From positions 124,001 to 188,000 of the forward strand of contig NZ_BSSU01000005.1 in the NCBI RefSeq assembly GCF_030161415.1: DNA of 64,000 nt. Direction: 5' to 3'. The translations under genes were made by a program, and so were the position numbers. Each line of letters starts with the position of its first letter. The first letter of the stretch is position 1. The stretch is from Thalassotalea eurytherma (GTDB taxonomy: Bacteria > Pseudomonadota > Gammaproteobacteria > Enterobacterales > Alteromonadaceae). Positions 39,218-47,917 of the stretch are shown in pieces. The notes beneath the pieces are model-generated. The model saw only the letters and a list, made by a program, of their open reading frames with translations. It made no database searches and had not been told where the DNA came from.

Positions 39218-39676
39218 TTATTTCCTATTAATTGGCGTAACTGAGCCGTGGGTTAATTGTCTAATTTCTTCTTGTAGTTCATAAATACGAAAGTGCAAGG
39301 AAGCTTCTTTTTCAACGATTTGGTCTGCTATCGCTTTAAAAGTATCTCTTTGCTCTTTGTAAGTTTCTTTCAAGCGTTTTTCTGTTTTAAGCTTTCGCTT
39401 CAATTTTTCAACTTCACTTTCATCCACCTGATGCTCAATTAGGGATTCTATATAGGTTGTGCCATGCTCTTTTTCATAATTTGCAATAATAGCTTCGGCC
39501 TCGTTGACAAATTCAGGAAATTTATGGATGTAACTCGCACTTAAGCCAGCTTCGTTATTGATTCTATTCAGTGTTATTTTGCCGCTTGGCTTCACTTTTT
39601 CTGGTTTACCATCTAGTAATCTATTCATTGCTGCTTTTAAGCGAGCTTCTGTGATTTGCTTTTTAGAAACTTTCAT
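39218..39676 (-). CDS. Small HTH/coiled-coil protein of the recombinase operon
   Basis: A 152-aa basic protein. The first 60 residues (RLKAAMNRLLDG...NRINNEAGLSASYIHKFP) look like a helix-turn-helix domain, and residues about 85-140 form a long coiled coil. It overlaps the third recombinase by 4 bp. Small accessory proteins of this kind accompany multi-recombinase transposons (TnpC of Tn554; GmtX of Gamma-Mobile-Trio islands, from memory). A role in assembling the recombination complex is inferred. Confidence 0.65.
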   Translation of the reverse strand: MKVSKKQITEARLKAAMNRLLDGKPEKVKPSGKITLNRINNEAGLSASYIHKFPEFVNEAEAIIANYEKEHGTTYIESLIEHQVDESEVEKLKRKLKTEKRLKETYKEQRDTFKAIADQIVEKEASLHFRIYELQEEIRQLTHGSVTPINRK

Positions 39677-41640
39677 AATTTTTCTCTCGCTATTAACATG
39701 GTTTGTGACTTAATCTCAGCCTCAAATGGAATGAAGTCTAAGTTATGTTTTGATAATGTGATTTCAATAGCCTTAATTTGGGTATACATTTGAGTCAGGA
39801 TACTCGCCATATAAGTTCTTTCGTCATTTAGTGCATTAAATCTTGCTATAAGGCGATTTCTGACGGGAATTCGGCTTTTAGCCTTCTCTGGTGTAACTAT
39901 TTCATGCTGACAAGTAACAGTTGATGTTTCAGAAGCGCAAATACGGTCACACGTTGGGTTAGTGCAAAATCCAGTAGGGTGTTCAACAATACTAAGTGCG
40001 CCATTTTTAACTTGCTCTTTTATCTCATCACGAGACATGTATATTTCACCTGCGTAACAATCGCGCTCTTTTGCTATTCGCTCCCCTTCTTTGCCAGATA
40101 ATGTTTCTGACTCATTAAATATATGAAAGAGAATATCTGTGTGAAGATCTTCATTAGCAGCTTTGACCAATTCTTTTAATTCATCATCAAGCTCAAAATC
40201 CATCTGTGCAGCTAATTGAGAGTGATTTGCATACCATGCTGTCATAGCAATATTTAGATGCTTATATTGGTGTTTTAAGGTCATTAAATTGCCAAGCTTA
40301 TTTCTGACAAGAAATACTGCAAAGGTGCGTCTAAAGTCGTGTGGAGATAGCTTCGGTAGGAAACCTCCTACATGAAGAGTGCCTTTTCGTGTCGGATTTA
40401 ATAAATCAAATTCATCAACATCGGCTTGAGTTGCGGATATATTGTATTTTTTTTGAAACTTGAGATAGCGTCTAGCGTAGCTTTTCTGCTGGATAAATTT
40501 TGTTTTTTGTGAGATCACTCCCAGTGTTATAAAAGCGGTATTTAACTCTCGCTCTGCAATTTTCTTTTCGTCTTCATGGTAGCTTTCTATTATTACTTTG
40601 TAGATGTCTCTGGCATATTCACTCATATCATATGCAAGTTCAATTGCTTTTTCTGATATGGGGTGAGTAACCCAAGCTTCGCGTGTTGGTACTCCATTTT
40701 CGTTTACTTTAGTGATTTCACCGAGTAATAGAGGAATGTCGAATTCATCAGAGAAAGGAACTGAATCATAGCTATTTTTATCAAAACTGACGCTTTCACC
40801 TAAGCGAACACCACTAAACCCTTGTATAACCAGTAAGCAGGCTGATTGAATTTCAAGTATATCTTCAAATAACAAAGATAATTTAAAGTCAGGAACATTG
40901 TGTTTAATTTTGTTTATACGAGCAGTAACTCTATGTTGCAATGCGCTCTTTTTAACCTTTCTTTTTAAATCAGCTTCTTCGAATACTTCTTTTTGTGTTT
41001 GAATGGCTTTAGCATTGATTGCGCTAATTTCATGACGATATGGGTGATATTTATCAACTATATCCATAGCTACTTTAAATAGTTGAGATGACATGCCCTC
41101 AGGTATAGCTATATGTTGTTTTTTTACCTGTTTAGTTGAACAAGCAAGCCCCTTAGTGAATTTATACTTGGTGTTTTTCTCATAGCGAGAAATTACTCCA
41201 AGATCGTGTAACTTTCTTAAGCAAGCTAATACTTGGTCTAATATTGTTATAGAGTATTTTTTATTCTTTAGATTGTTTTTAAATTGACGATAGTAATTGT
41301 CTTGATTCAGCTTTGACCACATAGTTGAGCCAAGACAATTGGCGATAAGCTTTAAATTATTAATCCGCATCTGTAGGACAGAAACTGAGCAAGGGGTCTG
41401 TTCGTGTATTTTATAAACTACTTTTTGAATATCTAAACGATGGCTTTTCTCAACATTACTAAAAGTAACTTTGTTTTCTTTACCTACGCCTGTCTTTAAT
41501 TTTGCAACAAAACTCCATTCAATATCTTGCATACGTGAGCAAACAGAGCCATCGCTGTAAAAAGTAACAACAGGGTTATTTGTATCATAGGCTGCACTTT
41601 CTACGTTGGTATGCTTTTGATGATCGGAAGTTGAATTCAT
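39673..41640 (-). CDS. Tyrosine recombinase-like protein C
   Basis: A 655-aa protein with a full tyrosine-recombinase catalytic set: Arg in GFSGVRLGESV, HxxR in SPHDFRRTF, and His plus Tyr in YKHLNIAMTAWYANH. A C-terminal region of about 150 residues follows, with a cysteine cluster (CTNPTCDRICASETSTVTC) that may bind zinc. The N-terminal half is probably a DNA-binding region. It overlaps the second recombinase and the small coiled-coil gene by 4 bp each. Likely one of the enzymes that moves the element. Confidence 0.85.
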   Translation of the reverse strand: MNSTSDHQKHTNVESAAYDTNNPVVTFYSDGSVCSRMQDIEWSFVAKLKTGVGKENKVTFSNVEKSHRLDIQKVVYKIHEQTPCSVSVLQMRINNLKLIANCLGSTMWSKLNQDNYYRQFKNNLKNKKYSITILDQVLACLRKLHDLGVISRYEKNTKYKFTKGLACSTKQVKKQHIAIPEGMSSQLFKVAMDIVDKYHPYRHEISAINAKAIQTQKEVFEEADLKRKVKKSALQHRVTARINKIKHNVPDFKLSLLFEDILEIQSACLLVIQGFSGVRLGESVSFDKNSYDSVPFSDEFDIPLLLGEITKVNENGVPTREAWVTHPISEKAIELAYDMSEYARDIYKVIIESYHEDEKKIAERELNTAFITLGVISQKTKFIQQKSYARRYLKFQKKYNISATQADVDEFDLLNPTRKGTLHVGGFLPKLSPHDFRRTFAVFLVRNKLGNLMTLKHQYKHLNIAMTAWYANHSQLAAQMDFELDDELKELVKAANEDLHTDILFHIFNESETLSGKEGERIAKERDCYAGEIYMSRDEIKEQVKNGALSIVEHPTGFCTNPTCDRICASETSTVTCQHEIVTPEKAKSRIPVRNRLIARFNALNDERTYMASILTQMYTQIKAIEITLSKHNLDFIPFEAEIKSQTMLIAREKL

Positions 41641-43445
41641 GAGTAAACTCCTAGTAGGTCGTTAATGGAGTCTTTATCACTATATAACGGATGAGGATTG
41701 TCTTTATTTAGTTCAGTGGCAGCATCAAATTCGCTAGGAGCTACTTCTTTGAAACGTTTTAATATTTCGACCACGGTATTTAAAATTTTACGAAATTTTG
41801 AGGATGGTGAGCTGTTAATAGCAGATCTATTTAAGCTTTCTTCAATGGTATCTTTAAACGAAAGCATCAACCAAATATCATCCTTCTCTGCAATGAGGCG
41901 GTGATCACCACATCCGAAGCAATCAAGAAAGTCAGTGCAAGAATTGATAGAATCATTTAATGCAAGACCCGCTTTTTTCAAAGCATTAATAACTTTTTTC
42001 GCTTTATCACCTTGTGGTTTTTCGCAGCGCATCCCACTGGGGGTTTTATTTGCTGCGCCTTTTTTCTTTAACTTTTTATAGTCAAAGTTTGATAGAGGGT
42101 CTTTAAACTTAAAAGATAGCTCTTCAATGGCTTCTTTTTTATTTTTGCCTTTGGCAATACCTGCTTGCACTTGAAACGCGCCTGCTAATGAGCGCTGGTG
42201 ATCTTGCTCAACACCATTCAGGTAAGAGCTACGAGCTGTTGATACCGTGGTATTATTAGCGTTAGCAACTTCAACTACGCTGTTCATTACTTTCATTAGA
42301 ATATCTGAACGTGTTTTTCTAAAACGGCTTGAGTTTATATGGGCGTAACCGTATTTAGCGAGTTGCTCATTAATTGCGTTCTGTGGTGGGTTTTTGAGCC
42401 AATTACCAAGGGGTTTGTCTTTGGCTATGTGGGGAAAAAGTAATGCATTTGGATTATTTTTTGTTAATTTTTCCGATAAAAGCAGCCACATTTCTACAAA
42501 CTCTTTAGCTCGTTTAGTAAATCCTATAGGATTATCTTGTTGTTGGTCATTTGAACGACCTTTGACTGAATCAAAAGTGTATGAGTCTCCTGTTCCTTTT
42601 TTAAACTTAACATCACTCCGCTTCATCTTACATAAAGGCGCGAAGTTCATACCTGTTAACATAAAGGTAATCATCATGGCGCAACGGATCATGTGATTTT
42701 CCCAGTTACCTCTTACTGAAATTCTTGCCCCATTTTCAATTTTACTTATCTGCTTTTTTGTATGGCCTGTTTGGGATAATTTATCGGGATCAAAGAATGG
42801 GTGTATTTGGGGTTTAGTACCAGATAAATAATGTGACGATAATATTTTAAATGACTGGTAAAGCGTGTTAGCTATAGGTTTTAACTCTGCAATAGATAAA
42901 GCTTTAAAGGAATTTACTGTTTGCTTTCTTCCTTCAATGATTGGGATTTTTCTTAATAGCTCAATTTTACCTTGTTCTCTAAGAATTTTACTTACGCCAG
43001 TAAACTTTAGCGTTATCGTATTGCGAGATATTTCCCCTTTATCAGCTAGACCTATTAGGTAGCTATGAAAAGCTAATACGTTGGCTTCTTCAAAATCAGC
43101 TACTCGATTATCTGAATCTAAATATTTCACATAGCGAATTAAGCTATCAAAATATGTTTTGGTTGTTTCATTGATTGTTAGTGAATTTAGTATACTCCAA
43201 CACTCTCGAATGAAATCTTCCCTATTCATATCGACCAACTCTGTTCCTGAAACGAAATTTCCATTACTTTTTCCACCCGTTGCTATTCTGGGGCAGTCTT
43301 TATATTTCAAACGTTTGAAGTAGCAATTTGTTCCTTGTCTAATGTTTATTACCATTGCTTCAATGGAAATAGGGTGAACATTATTAACTATTTCTTTAGG
43401 TTCGGACTTTAATGCTTTGCGTTTTTTCTTCCCTAGTAGACCCAT
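41637..43445 (-). CDS. Tyrosine recombinase-like protein B with degenerate active site
   Basis: A 602-aa protein with a recombinase-like domain (about 250-430) but altered catalytic motifs: TGMNFAPLC has Asn where the first Arg is expected, and NSSRFRKTRSDIL has Ser in place of His of the HxxR motif, though Arg is kept. A Tyr is present in ARSSYLNGV. The C-terminal part has a cysteine/histidine cluster (CTDFLDCFGCGDH). It probably acts as a structural or DNA-binding partner. It overlaps its neighbours by 1 and 4 bp. Confidence 0.75.
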   Translation of the reverse strand: MGLLGKKKRKALKSEPKEIVNNVHPISIEAMVINIRQGTNCYFKRLKYKDCPRIATGGKSNGNFVSGTELVDMNREDFIRECWSILNSLTINETTKTYFDSLIRYVKYLDSDNRVADFEEANVLAFHSYLIGLADKGEISRNTITLKFTGVSKILREQGKIELLRKIPIIEGRKQTVNSFKALSIAELKPIANTLYQSFKILSSHYLSGTKPQIHPFFDPDKLSQTGHTKKQISKIENGARISVRGNWENHMIRCAMMITFMLTGMNFAPLCKMKRSDVKFKKGTGDSYTFDSVKGRSNDQQQDNPIGFTKRAKEFVEMWLLLSEKLTKNNPNALLFPHIAKDKPLGNWLKNPPQNAINEQLAKYGYAHINSSRFRKTRSDILMKVMNSVVEVANANNTTVSTARSSYLNGVEQDHQRSLAGAFQVQAGIAKGKNKKEAIEELSFKFKDPLSNFDYKKLKKKGAANKTPSGMRCEKPQGDKAKKVINALKKAGLALNDSINSCTDFLDCFGCGDHRLIAEKDDIWLMLSFKDTIEESLNRSAINSSPSSKFRKILNTVVEILKRFKEVAPSEFDAATELNKDNPHPLYSDKDSINDLLGVYS

Positions 43446-45022
43446 TAGTATTCCCCCATGTCACAGTCACATTCATCAAGAATGAAATCTAATGCATGTT
43501 CGTAAACTTCATGGCCTGATAACTCATTTTGTGCAAATTTCAAATAGGTCATTGTGGTGTCAGGGGAGACGTGCCCTAGTCGGGCTTGAATATAATCAAT
43601 AGCTTTATCTACATTCATACCCTTAGTGATAAGTTGTTTGAGTGTTTCTACTGCATAGGTTGATCTTAGGTTATGCGGCTTATGCTCAAAGTCATAACCT
43701 AGACTTTTAGATACGGTGTTACGGATCTCACACCATCGAGCATTACTCGAAGATAATGAGTACGGCTTACCTTTATTATTTAGAAATAGATATGGTTCAT
43801 CTGGGACCAATATAGAGTCGATAAATGCTTTGCATTCCTCAACGTTTTTCTCAATAGCAGTTAATGATCTAGTTTTTTGTGAAGGGGTATTTACACCATC
43901 TTTCTCAAGCTGATCATATTCTTGAATGACTTCCTTGCTTTTACTCACTGCTCTTTCGTACTTTTTTTTCCTTTTTATATAACGTTCACTGTTTAAATAA
44001 TTGTGTAGTTGCAGCATAAGCCCAATTGGTACATGTATGGTTCGGTCTGGGTTGCCTTCCCCTTTGGTTTTGGTATTACTTTGTGAACCTATATCTATTG
44101 GACAATAACCAAGGCTGCTATCTTTATCATTCGGTAAACGAATATGGCTATGCCTAAGCGTTAGCATTTCTTCTCTGCGAATACCTGTATGGCGTTCTAA
44201 AAGAAACATAAAGGCACTTTCCACATCAAGTCTTGCTACATTTTGACTTCCATCAATAACTTTAATTACTTGTCGTTCTTTTCTAATAATGCGATCAACT
44301 TCTGACCACTCTGCAGTTGATAGGGGGATTAATGGTCGTTTGGTGCCGTCATTTCTCATATCACGGCCAAGCTTTAAACGAAGATCAGTTGTATGAACAA
44401 CATGAGTTGAACTTGCTTGAATATTGTCTGACTTGTTTTCTAATTCAATACGTAAAATTTCATGCTCAAACGGTTTATTTTTGAACTGATAGCCTTTTAA
44501 TAGATAGTGTTTATAAAAGTTAGTAACTACGCCAATGTAGCTATTACAGGTTGAGCGTGCTAGATGTTCATCGGGATCAGTGGATGCATATATTGCTTTA
44601 AGATATTTTCTGTATTTGTATGTAGGTTTTTCACTGTTACGAAATGGCATTTCATCCCATCTCATAGGGCGGTTTTGACATTGCTCACAGATTACTTCTT
44701 TAGGGCACTCGCCTTGACCAATCGTTTGAGTTTCTAAAAAATGAAAATAATGAATAAGAGCTGTTGAATAAGTATTGGTATTTAAAAGCTCATCATTAAC
44801 TTTTTTGTGTATTAAAAAGTTATTAGCGGCATCTAAATATTCGATATTGATAAGTTCGTTATCTTGTCTGGTGTGCCTTTGAAGTAATGTGAACGTTTGT
44901 AGAGGAGAGCTATTGTTGATTAAAACTTTGCACTCACCATGCTCATCTATAATTGCTTTAGGAGAGCCTAAGCTAAAATTTTTTATGGTATATCCAATAA
45001 TCTCTTTTTCTACGGTAGACAT
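43445..45022 (-). CDS. Tyrosine recombinase-like protein A
   Basis: A 525-aa protein, first gene of the element operon, starting 104 bp inside the right end, with GGGAG upstream of the ATG. The catalytic residues are complete: Arg in HTGIRREEMLTLR, HxxR in KPHNLRSTYAV, and His and Tyr in LGHVSPDTTMTYL. A CxxC pair (CEQCQ) lies near residue 112. Together with proteins B and C it resembles the trios of tyrosine recombinases in Tn554-type, RIT-type and Gamma-Mobile-Trio elements. Confidence 0.88.
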   Translation of the reverse strand: MSTVEKEIIGYTIKNFSLGSPKAIIDEHGECKVLINNSSPLQTFTLLQRHTRQDNELINIEYLDAANNFLIHKKVNDELLNTNTYSTALIHYFHFLETQTIGQGECPKEVICEQCQNRPMRWDEMPFRNSEKPTYKYRKYLKAIYASTDPDEHLARSTCNSYIGVVTNFYKHYLLKGYQFKNKPFEHEILRIELENKSDNIQASSTHVVHTTDLRLKLGRDMRNDGTKRPLIPLSTAEWSEVDRIIRKERQVIKVIDGSQNVARLDVESAFMFLLERHTGIRREEMLTLRHSHIRLPNDKDSSLGYCPIDIGSQSNTKTKGEGNPDRTIHVPIGLMLQLHNYLNSERYIKRKKKYERAVSKSKEVIQEYDQLEKDGVNTPSQKTRSLTAIEKNVEECKAFIDSILVPDEPYLFLNNKGKPYSLSSSNARWCEIRNTVSKSLGYDFEHKPHNLRSTYAVETLKQLITKGMNVDKAIDYIQARLGHVSPDTTMTYLKFAQNELSGHEVYEHALDFILDECDCDMGEY

Positions 45023-45088
45023 TTAATACTCTCCCATAAACTGAGTATCAACGTTACCATACATATAACAAAGTCACAACTTTTTGGT

Positions 45089-45132
45089 GTGTAGTAAAGG
45101 TGTTTTGAAAATCAAGTGTAGTATTGTTCATC
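45089..45132. repeat. Right end of the cca-targeting element (core, terminal repeat and internal repeat)
   Basis: TTCATC (45127-45132) is the right core. CAAGTGTAGTATTG (45113-45126) contains the terminal inverted repeat. An 8-bp direct repeat, GTGTAGTA, occurs at 45089-45096 and 45116-45123, which may be a further binding site for the recombinases. Confidence 0.75.
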
Positions 45133-45306
45133 TTTGGTTTTTGGATGTAAAAAAACAGGGAAGTCTTTGCCGACCGGTTCATAACCTAATGACAGCATTT
45201 GTTCTTGAGTTGCACCAACGACTACGTAGTCACGTTCTACAACTTTTCGGTTTAATAATTCATCGCGAACAGCGCCGCCTACAAGGTAGGTATTTAATAC
45301 GGTCAT
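45127..45306 (-). pseudogene. cca: 5' part of the interrupted CCA tRNA nucleotidyltransferase gene
   Basis: Codons 1-60, from ATG 45306: YLVGGAVRD, then [10 protein letters not shown] and [16 protein letters not shown]. The frame then runs four codons into the element and stops at 45112. The catalytic DxD pair of the family (Asp-Arg-Asp) reads Glu24-Arg-Asp26 here, so the first Asp is already replaced by Glu; the enzyme may have been weakened before or after the insertion. The rest of the gene is at 31973-33046. Confidence 0.92.
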
Positions 45307-45432
45307 TACATCAATCTTGGTACAAATAATACAGGGAATATTAGCACGAACATGCACGCTAGATAAAACGAAAGCGCATAAAGTTGGTGTGGATTGTTGT
45401 TTCAGTTTAAGGGGATTTTATAAGGAAAGGGT

Positions 45433-45504
45433 GGTTCAGTTCGTAAGCGCTCAATAACGTTTAGCGTGCCTGGAGTTGCTAGCGTTATTCTTACAAACTG
45501 AACC
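45433..45504. repeat. 72-bp imperfect palindrome
   Basis: The outer arms GGTTCAGTT (45433-45441) and AACTGAACC (45496-45504) pair perfectly. Further in, GTAAG/CTTAC, AATAACG/CGTTATT and TAGC/GCTA pair, with a 5-nt bulge on the left and a 12-nt loop. It lies between the TonB-receptor stop (45529) and the cca remnant. There is no clear T run on either side. It could be a terminator for the receptor gene or a small palindromic repeat element. Confidence 0.75.
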
Positions 45505-45528
45505 TGCTTGGAGGAGGTTAAAAAATAA

Positions 45529-47706
45529 TTAAAATTGAAAACTCACGTTAGCTGCGATTGTTCTTCCGCTTTCAGTAAATCCGCTCAGGTCTTGACCTGT
45601 CGCATGGCCGTTTAAATCAATTTGCTTCACGTATTCTTTATCAAACAAGTTGTTAATCGCTACATTGAACATCCATTGATCGTTTACTTCGTAGCTAACC
45701 ATCGCATCAACGGTGCCATAACCTGCTGCTTTGAATTCGCCTTCATTGGCTTTTTTCATGTCGTCAGCCCAATTAACAACAACATCAGCTGTTAGGTTAT
45801 CAAGTGAGTAAGTCACGCCGATAACTCCAGATAAAGGTGTTAATGTTGTCAGGTAATCACCTGTCGTGTCATCTTCGCCTTCGTTGTATGCAGCATTTGC
45901 GTAAACCGCAATCTCATCATTGATATGGTAGCGAACGGCTGCTTCAATGCCTTTAATTGTTACGGCATCGATATTACGGTATTGATAAACCAATACATCG
46001 GCAGGTTGGCCCGTCCAAGGGTTAATACTTGTTTCAATATCAACTAATTCAGTTGATAAAAAGTTGTCATATTCGCTGTAGTAGATTGCACCGCTAAAGA
46101 ATAAATCACCCGTGTGGCCACGAACGCCAATTTCAAAGGTATCGCTTTCTTCTGGAGATAGGTCATCACTTGGTACGATTTTATAACCGTATAGAGAATT
46201 ATCATGGTTGATATACGCTAAGTCGTATGCAGGTACTTTGAAGCCTTGACCGTACTGAGCAAAACCAGCGATTGTGTCAGAGAACTTGTAGAGAGCACCA
46301 ATATTCAATGATACGTTGCTTTCATCAAAGTCTTTGTATGCGCTGCCATCTTCTTTCAATGCGCCATTTGCAGTCATTTCATACTGGTCAAAACGTGCGC
46401 CTGGTGTAACAGTTAGCTTGCCGTCTAACATTGTGATTTCATCATTGATGAAGAAACCACTGCGCTCAACATCTGTTTTTGGGAATTTATCTTCTTCTTG
46501 TGGGTATCCCGTTTTAGCTACACCTTCTACTTCATAAAGCTTTACTTCAGTTCTCGTTGATTCTGAGTTTTCAATGTCTAACCCGTAGCCAATGGTATGA
46601 CTGTCATTGAGTTGCAAACTTGCATGAGAAATAAAGCCAAGCGTATCTTGCGAATAAACAGATGTTTTCCACATATCGCGAATTTCAATCAGTGGAAAAC
46701 CGAAGTTGGCATTAATGTCTAGTTGACCATATTCAACGTCAGTTTGCTCTGTATCATTTTGATAAATAGACACACTTAATACATCGTATAAGCTCGTTTT
46801 AGTTTGAGAGAAATAACGCAACTGGAACGACTTATTCTCTTGTTCACTTGTGCTATTTTCATCTGTGATTGTGTAACCATCTAAATCACGGAAATACTCA
46901 AGTAGACCATAGGCGTAATCACCTTTTACGTCTTGTTTCCAGAAGTCAGCAGACAAACTAATGTAGTCAGTTTCGTTGATATTGTACTTACCTTTATAAA
47001 GTAAAGATTCAGACTCAATATCTAACGCTGGTTCTGTTTCATGGTAGTTTTGTTGTTCTTCACCAGAACGTTTTGTTGCATGCAGTAAATGTTCAACATC
47101 ACCCGTGCGTAGGGCCAAAGTAGCACCAGTGCTAAATTGTTCACTAATTGAGTTGTAGCCAAATTTTATTTTACCGGCAAAATCTTCATCATCTTGTAGA
47201 TAGTCGTTCGCGTCTTTTGTGGTAAATACCACAATGCCACCTAATGCATCAGAACCATAAAGAGACGATGCAGCGCCTTTTGCTACTTCTACTTGTTTCA
47301 CGGTATCTGTATCGATGAAACCACGACCGACAATGTCGTTTAGACCATTAGCACCATAGCCTTCATTCATTCGCATACCATCTTTAATAAGAAGGATACG
47401 ATCACCACCCATACCACGAACAATGATATTTTGTGCCTGGCCAGCGTCGCCCGTCACTTCAACGCTGGGATCGTATTTAAACAGTTGACTCATGTCAGTA
47501 ACTACCTGCTTTTCAATATCTTGTGCACTAATTACCGTAACACTACCAGCAACATCTTTAAGAGGTTTGTCAACGCGTTTACTCGTTACTGTAATCGTTT
47601 CTAAGTTTTCTAAAACGGTTGCCGGTGCGTCGTCGGCAATTGCTTGACCTGTGGCGAATGTAGCTGCGATTGCCACACTAATAGCTGATAAATGGTGCTT
47701 AACCAT
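45529..47706 (-). CDS. TonB-dependent outer-membrane receptor, probably for heme
   Basis: A 725-aa receptor: signal peptide (about 1-24), TonB box region ETITVTSKR (about 36-44), plug domain (VRGMGGDRILLIKDGMRMN, about 95-115), a 22-strand barrel and a C-terminal aromatic residue (Phe). The middle barrel resembles heme/hemoglobin receptors (GFKVPAYDLAY matches the YRAP-type site), although the usual NPNL motif reads SDDL. It diverges from an ExbB/DUF2149/CobN-like operon and shares with it a Fur-box-containing region. This points to import of a metal-bearing tetrapyrrole, most simply heme. Confidence 0.85.
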   Translation of the reverse strand: MVKHHLSAISVAIAATFATGQAIADDAPATVLENLETITVTSKRVDKPLKDVAGSVTVISAQDIEKQVVTDMSQLFKYDPSVEVTGDAGQAQNIIVRGMGGDRILLIKDGMRMNEGYGANGLNDIVGRGFIDTDTVKQVEVAKGAASSLYGSDALGGIVVFTTKDANDYLQDDEDFAGKIKFGYNSISEQFSTGATLALRTGDVEHLLHATKRSGEEQQNYHETEPALDIESESLLYKGKYNINETDYISLSADFWKQDVKGDYAYGLLEYFRDLDGYTITDENSTSEQENKSFQLRYFSQTKTSLYDVLSVSIYQNDTEQTDVEYGQLDINANFGFPLIEIRDMWKTSVYSQDTLGFISHASLQLNDSHTIGYGLDIENSESTRTEVKLYEVEGVAKTGYPQEEDKFPKTDVERSGFFINDEITMLDGKLTVTPGARFDQYEMTANGALKEDGSAYKDFDESNVSLNIGALYKFSDTIAGFAQYGQGFKVPAYDLAYINHDNSLYGYKIVPSDDLSPEESDTFEIGVRGHTGDLFFSGAIYYSEYDNFLSTELVDIETSINPWTGQPADVLVYQYRNIDAVTIKGIEAAVRYHINDEIAVYANAAYNEGEDDTTGDYLTTLTPLSGVIGVTYSLDNLTADVVVNWADDMKKANEGEFKAAGYGTVDAMVSYEVNDQWMFNVAINNLFDKEYVKQIDLNGHATGQDLSGFTESGRTIAANVSFQF

Positions 47707-47917
47707 GAGTCTTTAAATCCTATATTTGTTTCGTTTGGCGGTATTAAAAATTAGCCGCGTCTTGATGTTCTTTTTTCAACATAACCGATCAAAAACTTAA
47801 TGTAAACACAAATGCGAATAATTATCATTTGTTGTAATTGTTTTTTATCTTATATAGAATGCCTGCCATCAATCTTGAAAAAGCTTGTTTTTTTAGTGTT
47901 TGGAGATAACAACAAAA
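47707..47917. promoter_or_regulatory. Divergent promoter region with Fur box
   Basis: 211 bp between the TonB receptor and the ExbB-like gene. The sequence TGCGAATAATTATCA (47813-47827) reads on the minus strand as TGATAATTATTCGCA, matching 12 of 14 positions of the 7-1-7 Fur consensus. Its central place suggests iron-dependent repression of both directions by Fur. Confidence 0.75.

Larger units (their letters stand above)
33047..45126. mobile_element. 12.08-kb tyrosine-recombinase element inserted in cca, carrying its own cca and a bacteriocin module
   Basis: Both outer flanks are the two halves of one cca gene, so the insertion is read directly from the sequence. The ends are 13-bp imperfect inverted repeats, and a 6-bp core (TTCGTC left, TTCATC right) lies in codons 59-60 of cca. 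Contents from the right end: three recombinase-like genes, a small HTH/coiled-coil gene, a full cca gene, HlyD adaptor, two GG-leader peptides, a membrane protein and a C39 ABC exporter. The first five are packed head to tail with overlaps or a 3-bp gap. The gene set resembles the Gamma-Mobile-Trio islands (GmtY/GmtZ/GmtX) as I remember them; I could not confirm that by search. Confidence 0.9.

Noticed and set aside
33047-45126. Tandem duplication as the only origin of the doubled modules
   Set aside because: A simple duplication does not explain the inverted terminal repeats, the three recombinases, or the strong divergence between the two cca copies compared with the exporters.
45433-45504. 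Integron attC site
   Set aside because: The hairpin has lateral bulges like attC, but I cannot find the conserved GTTRRRY and RYYYAAC boxes at the expected places, and no integron integrase or cassette array is near.
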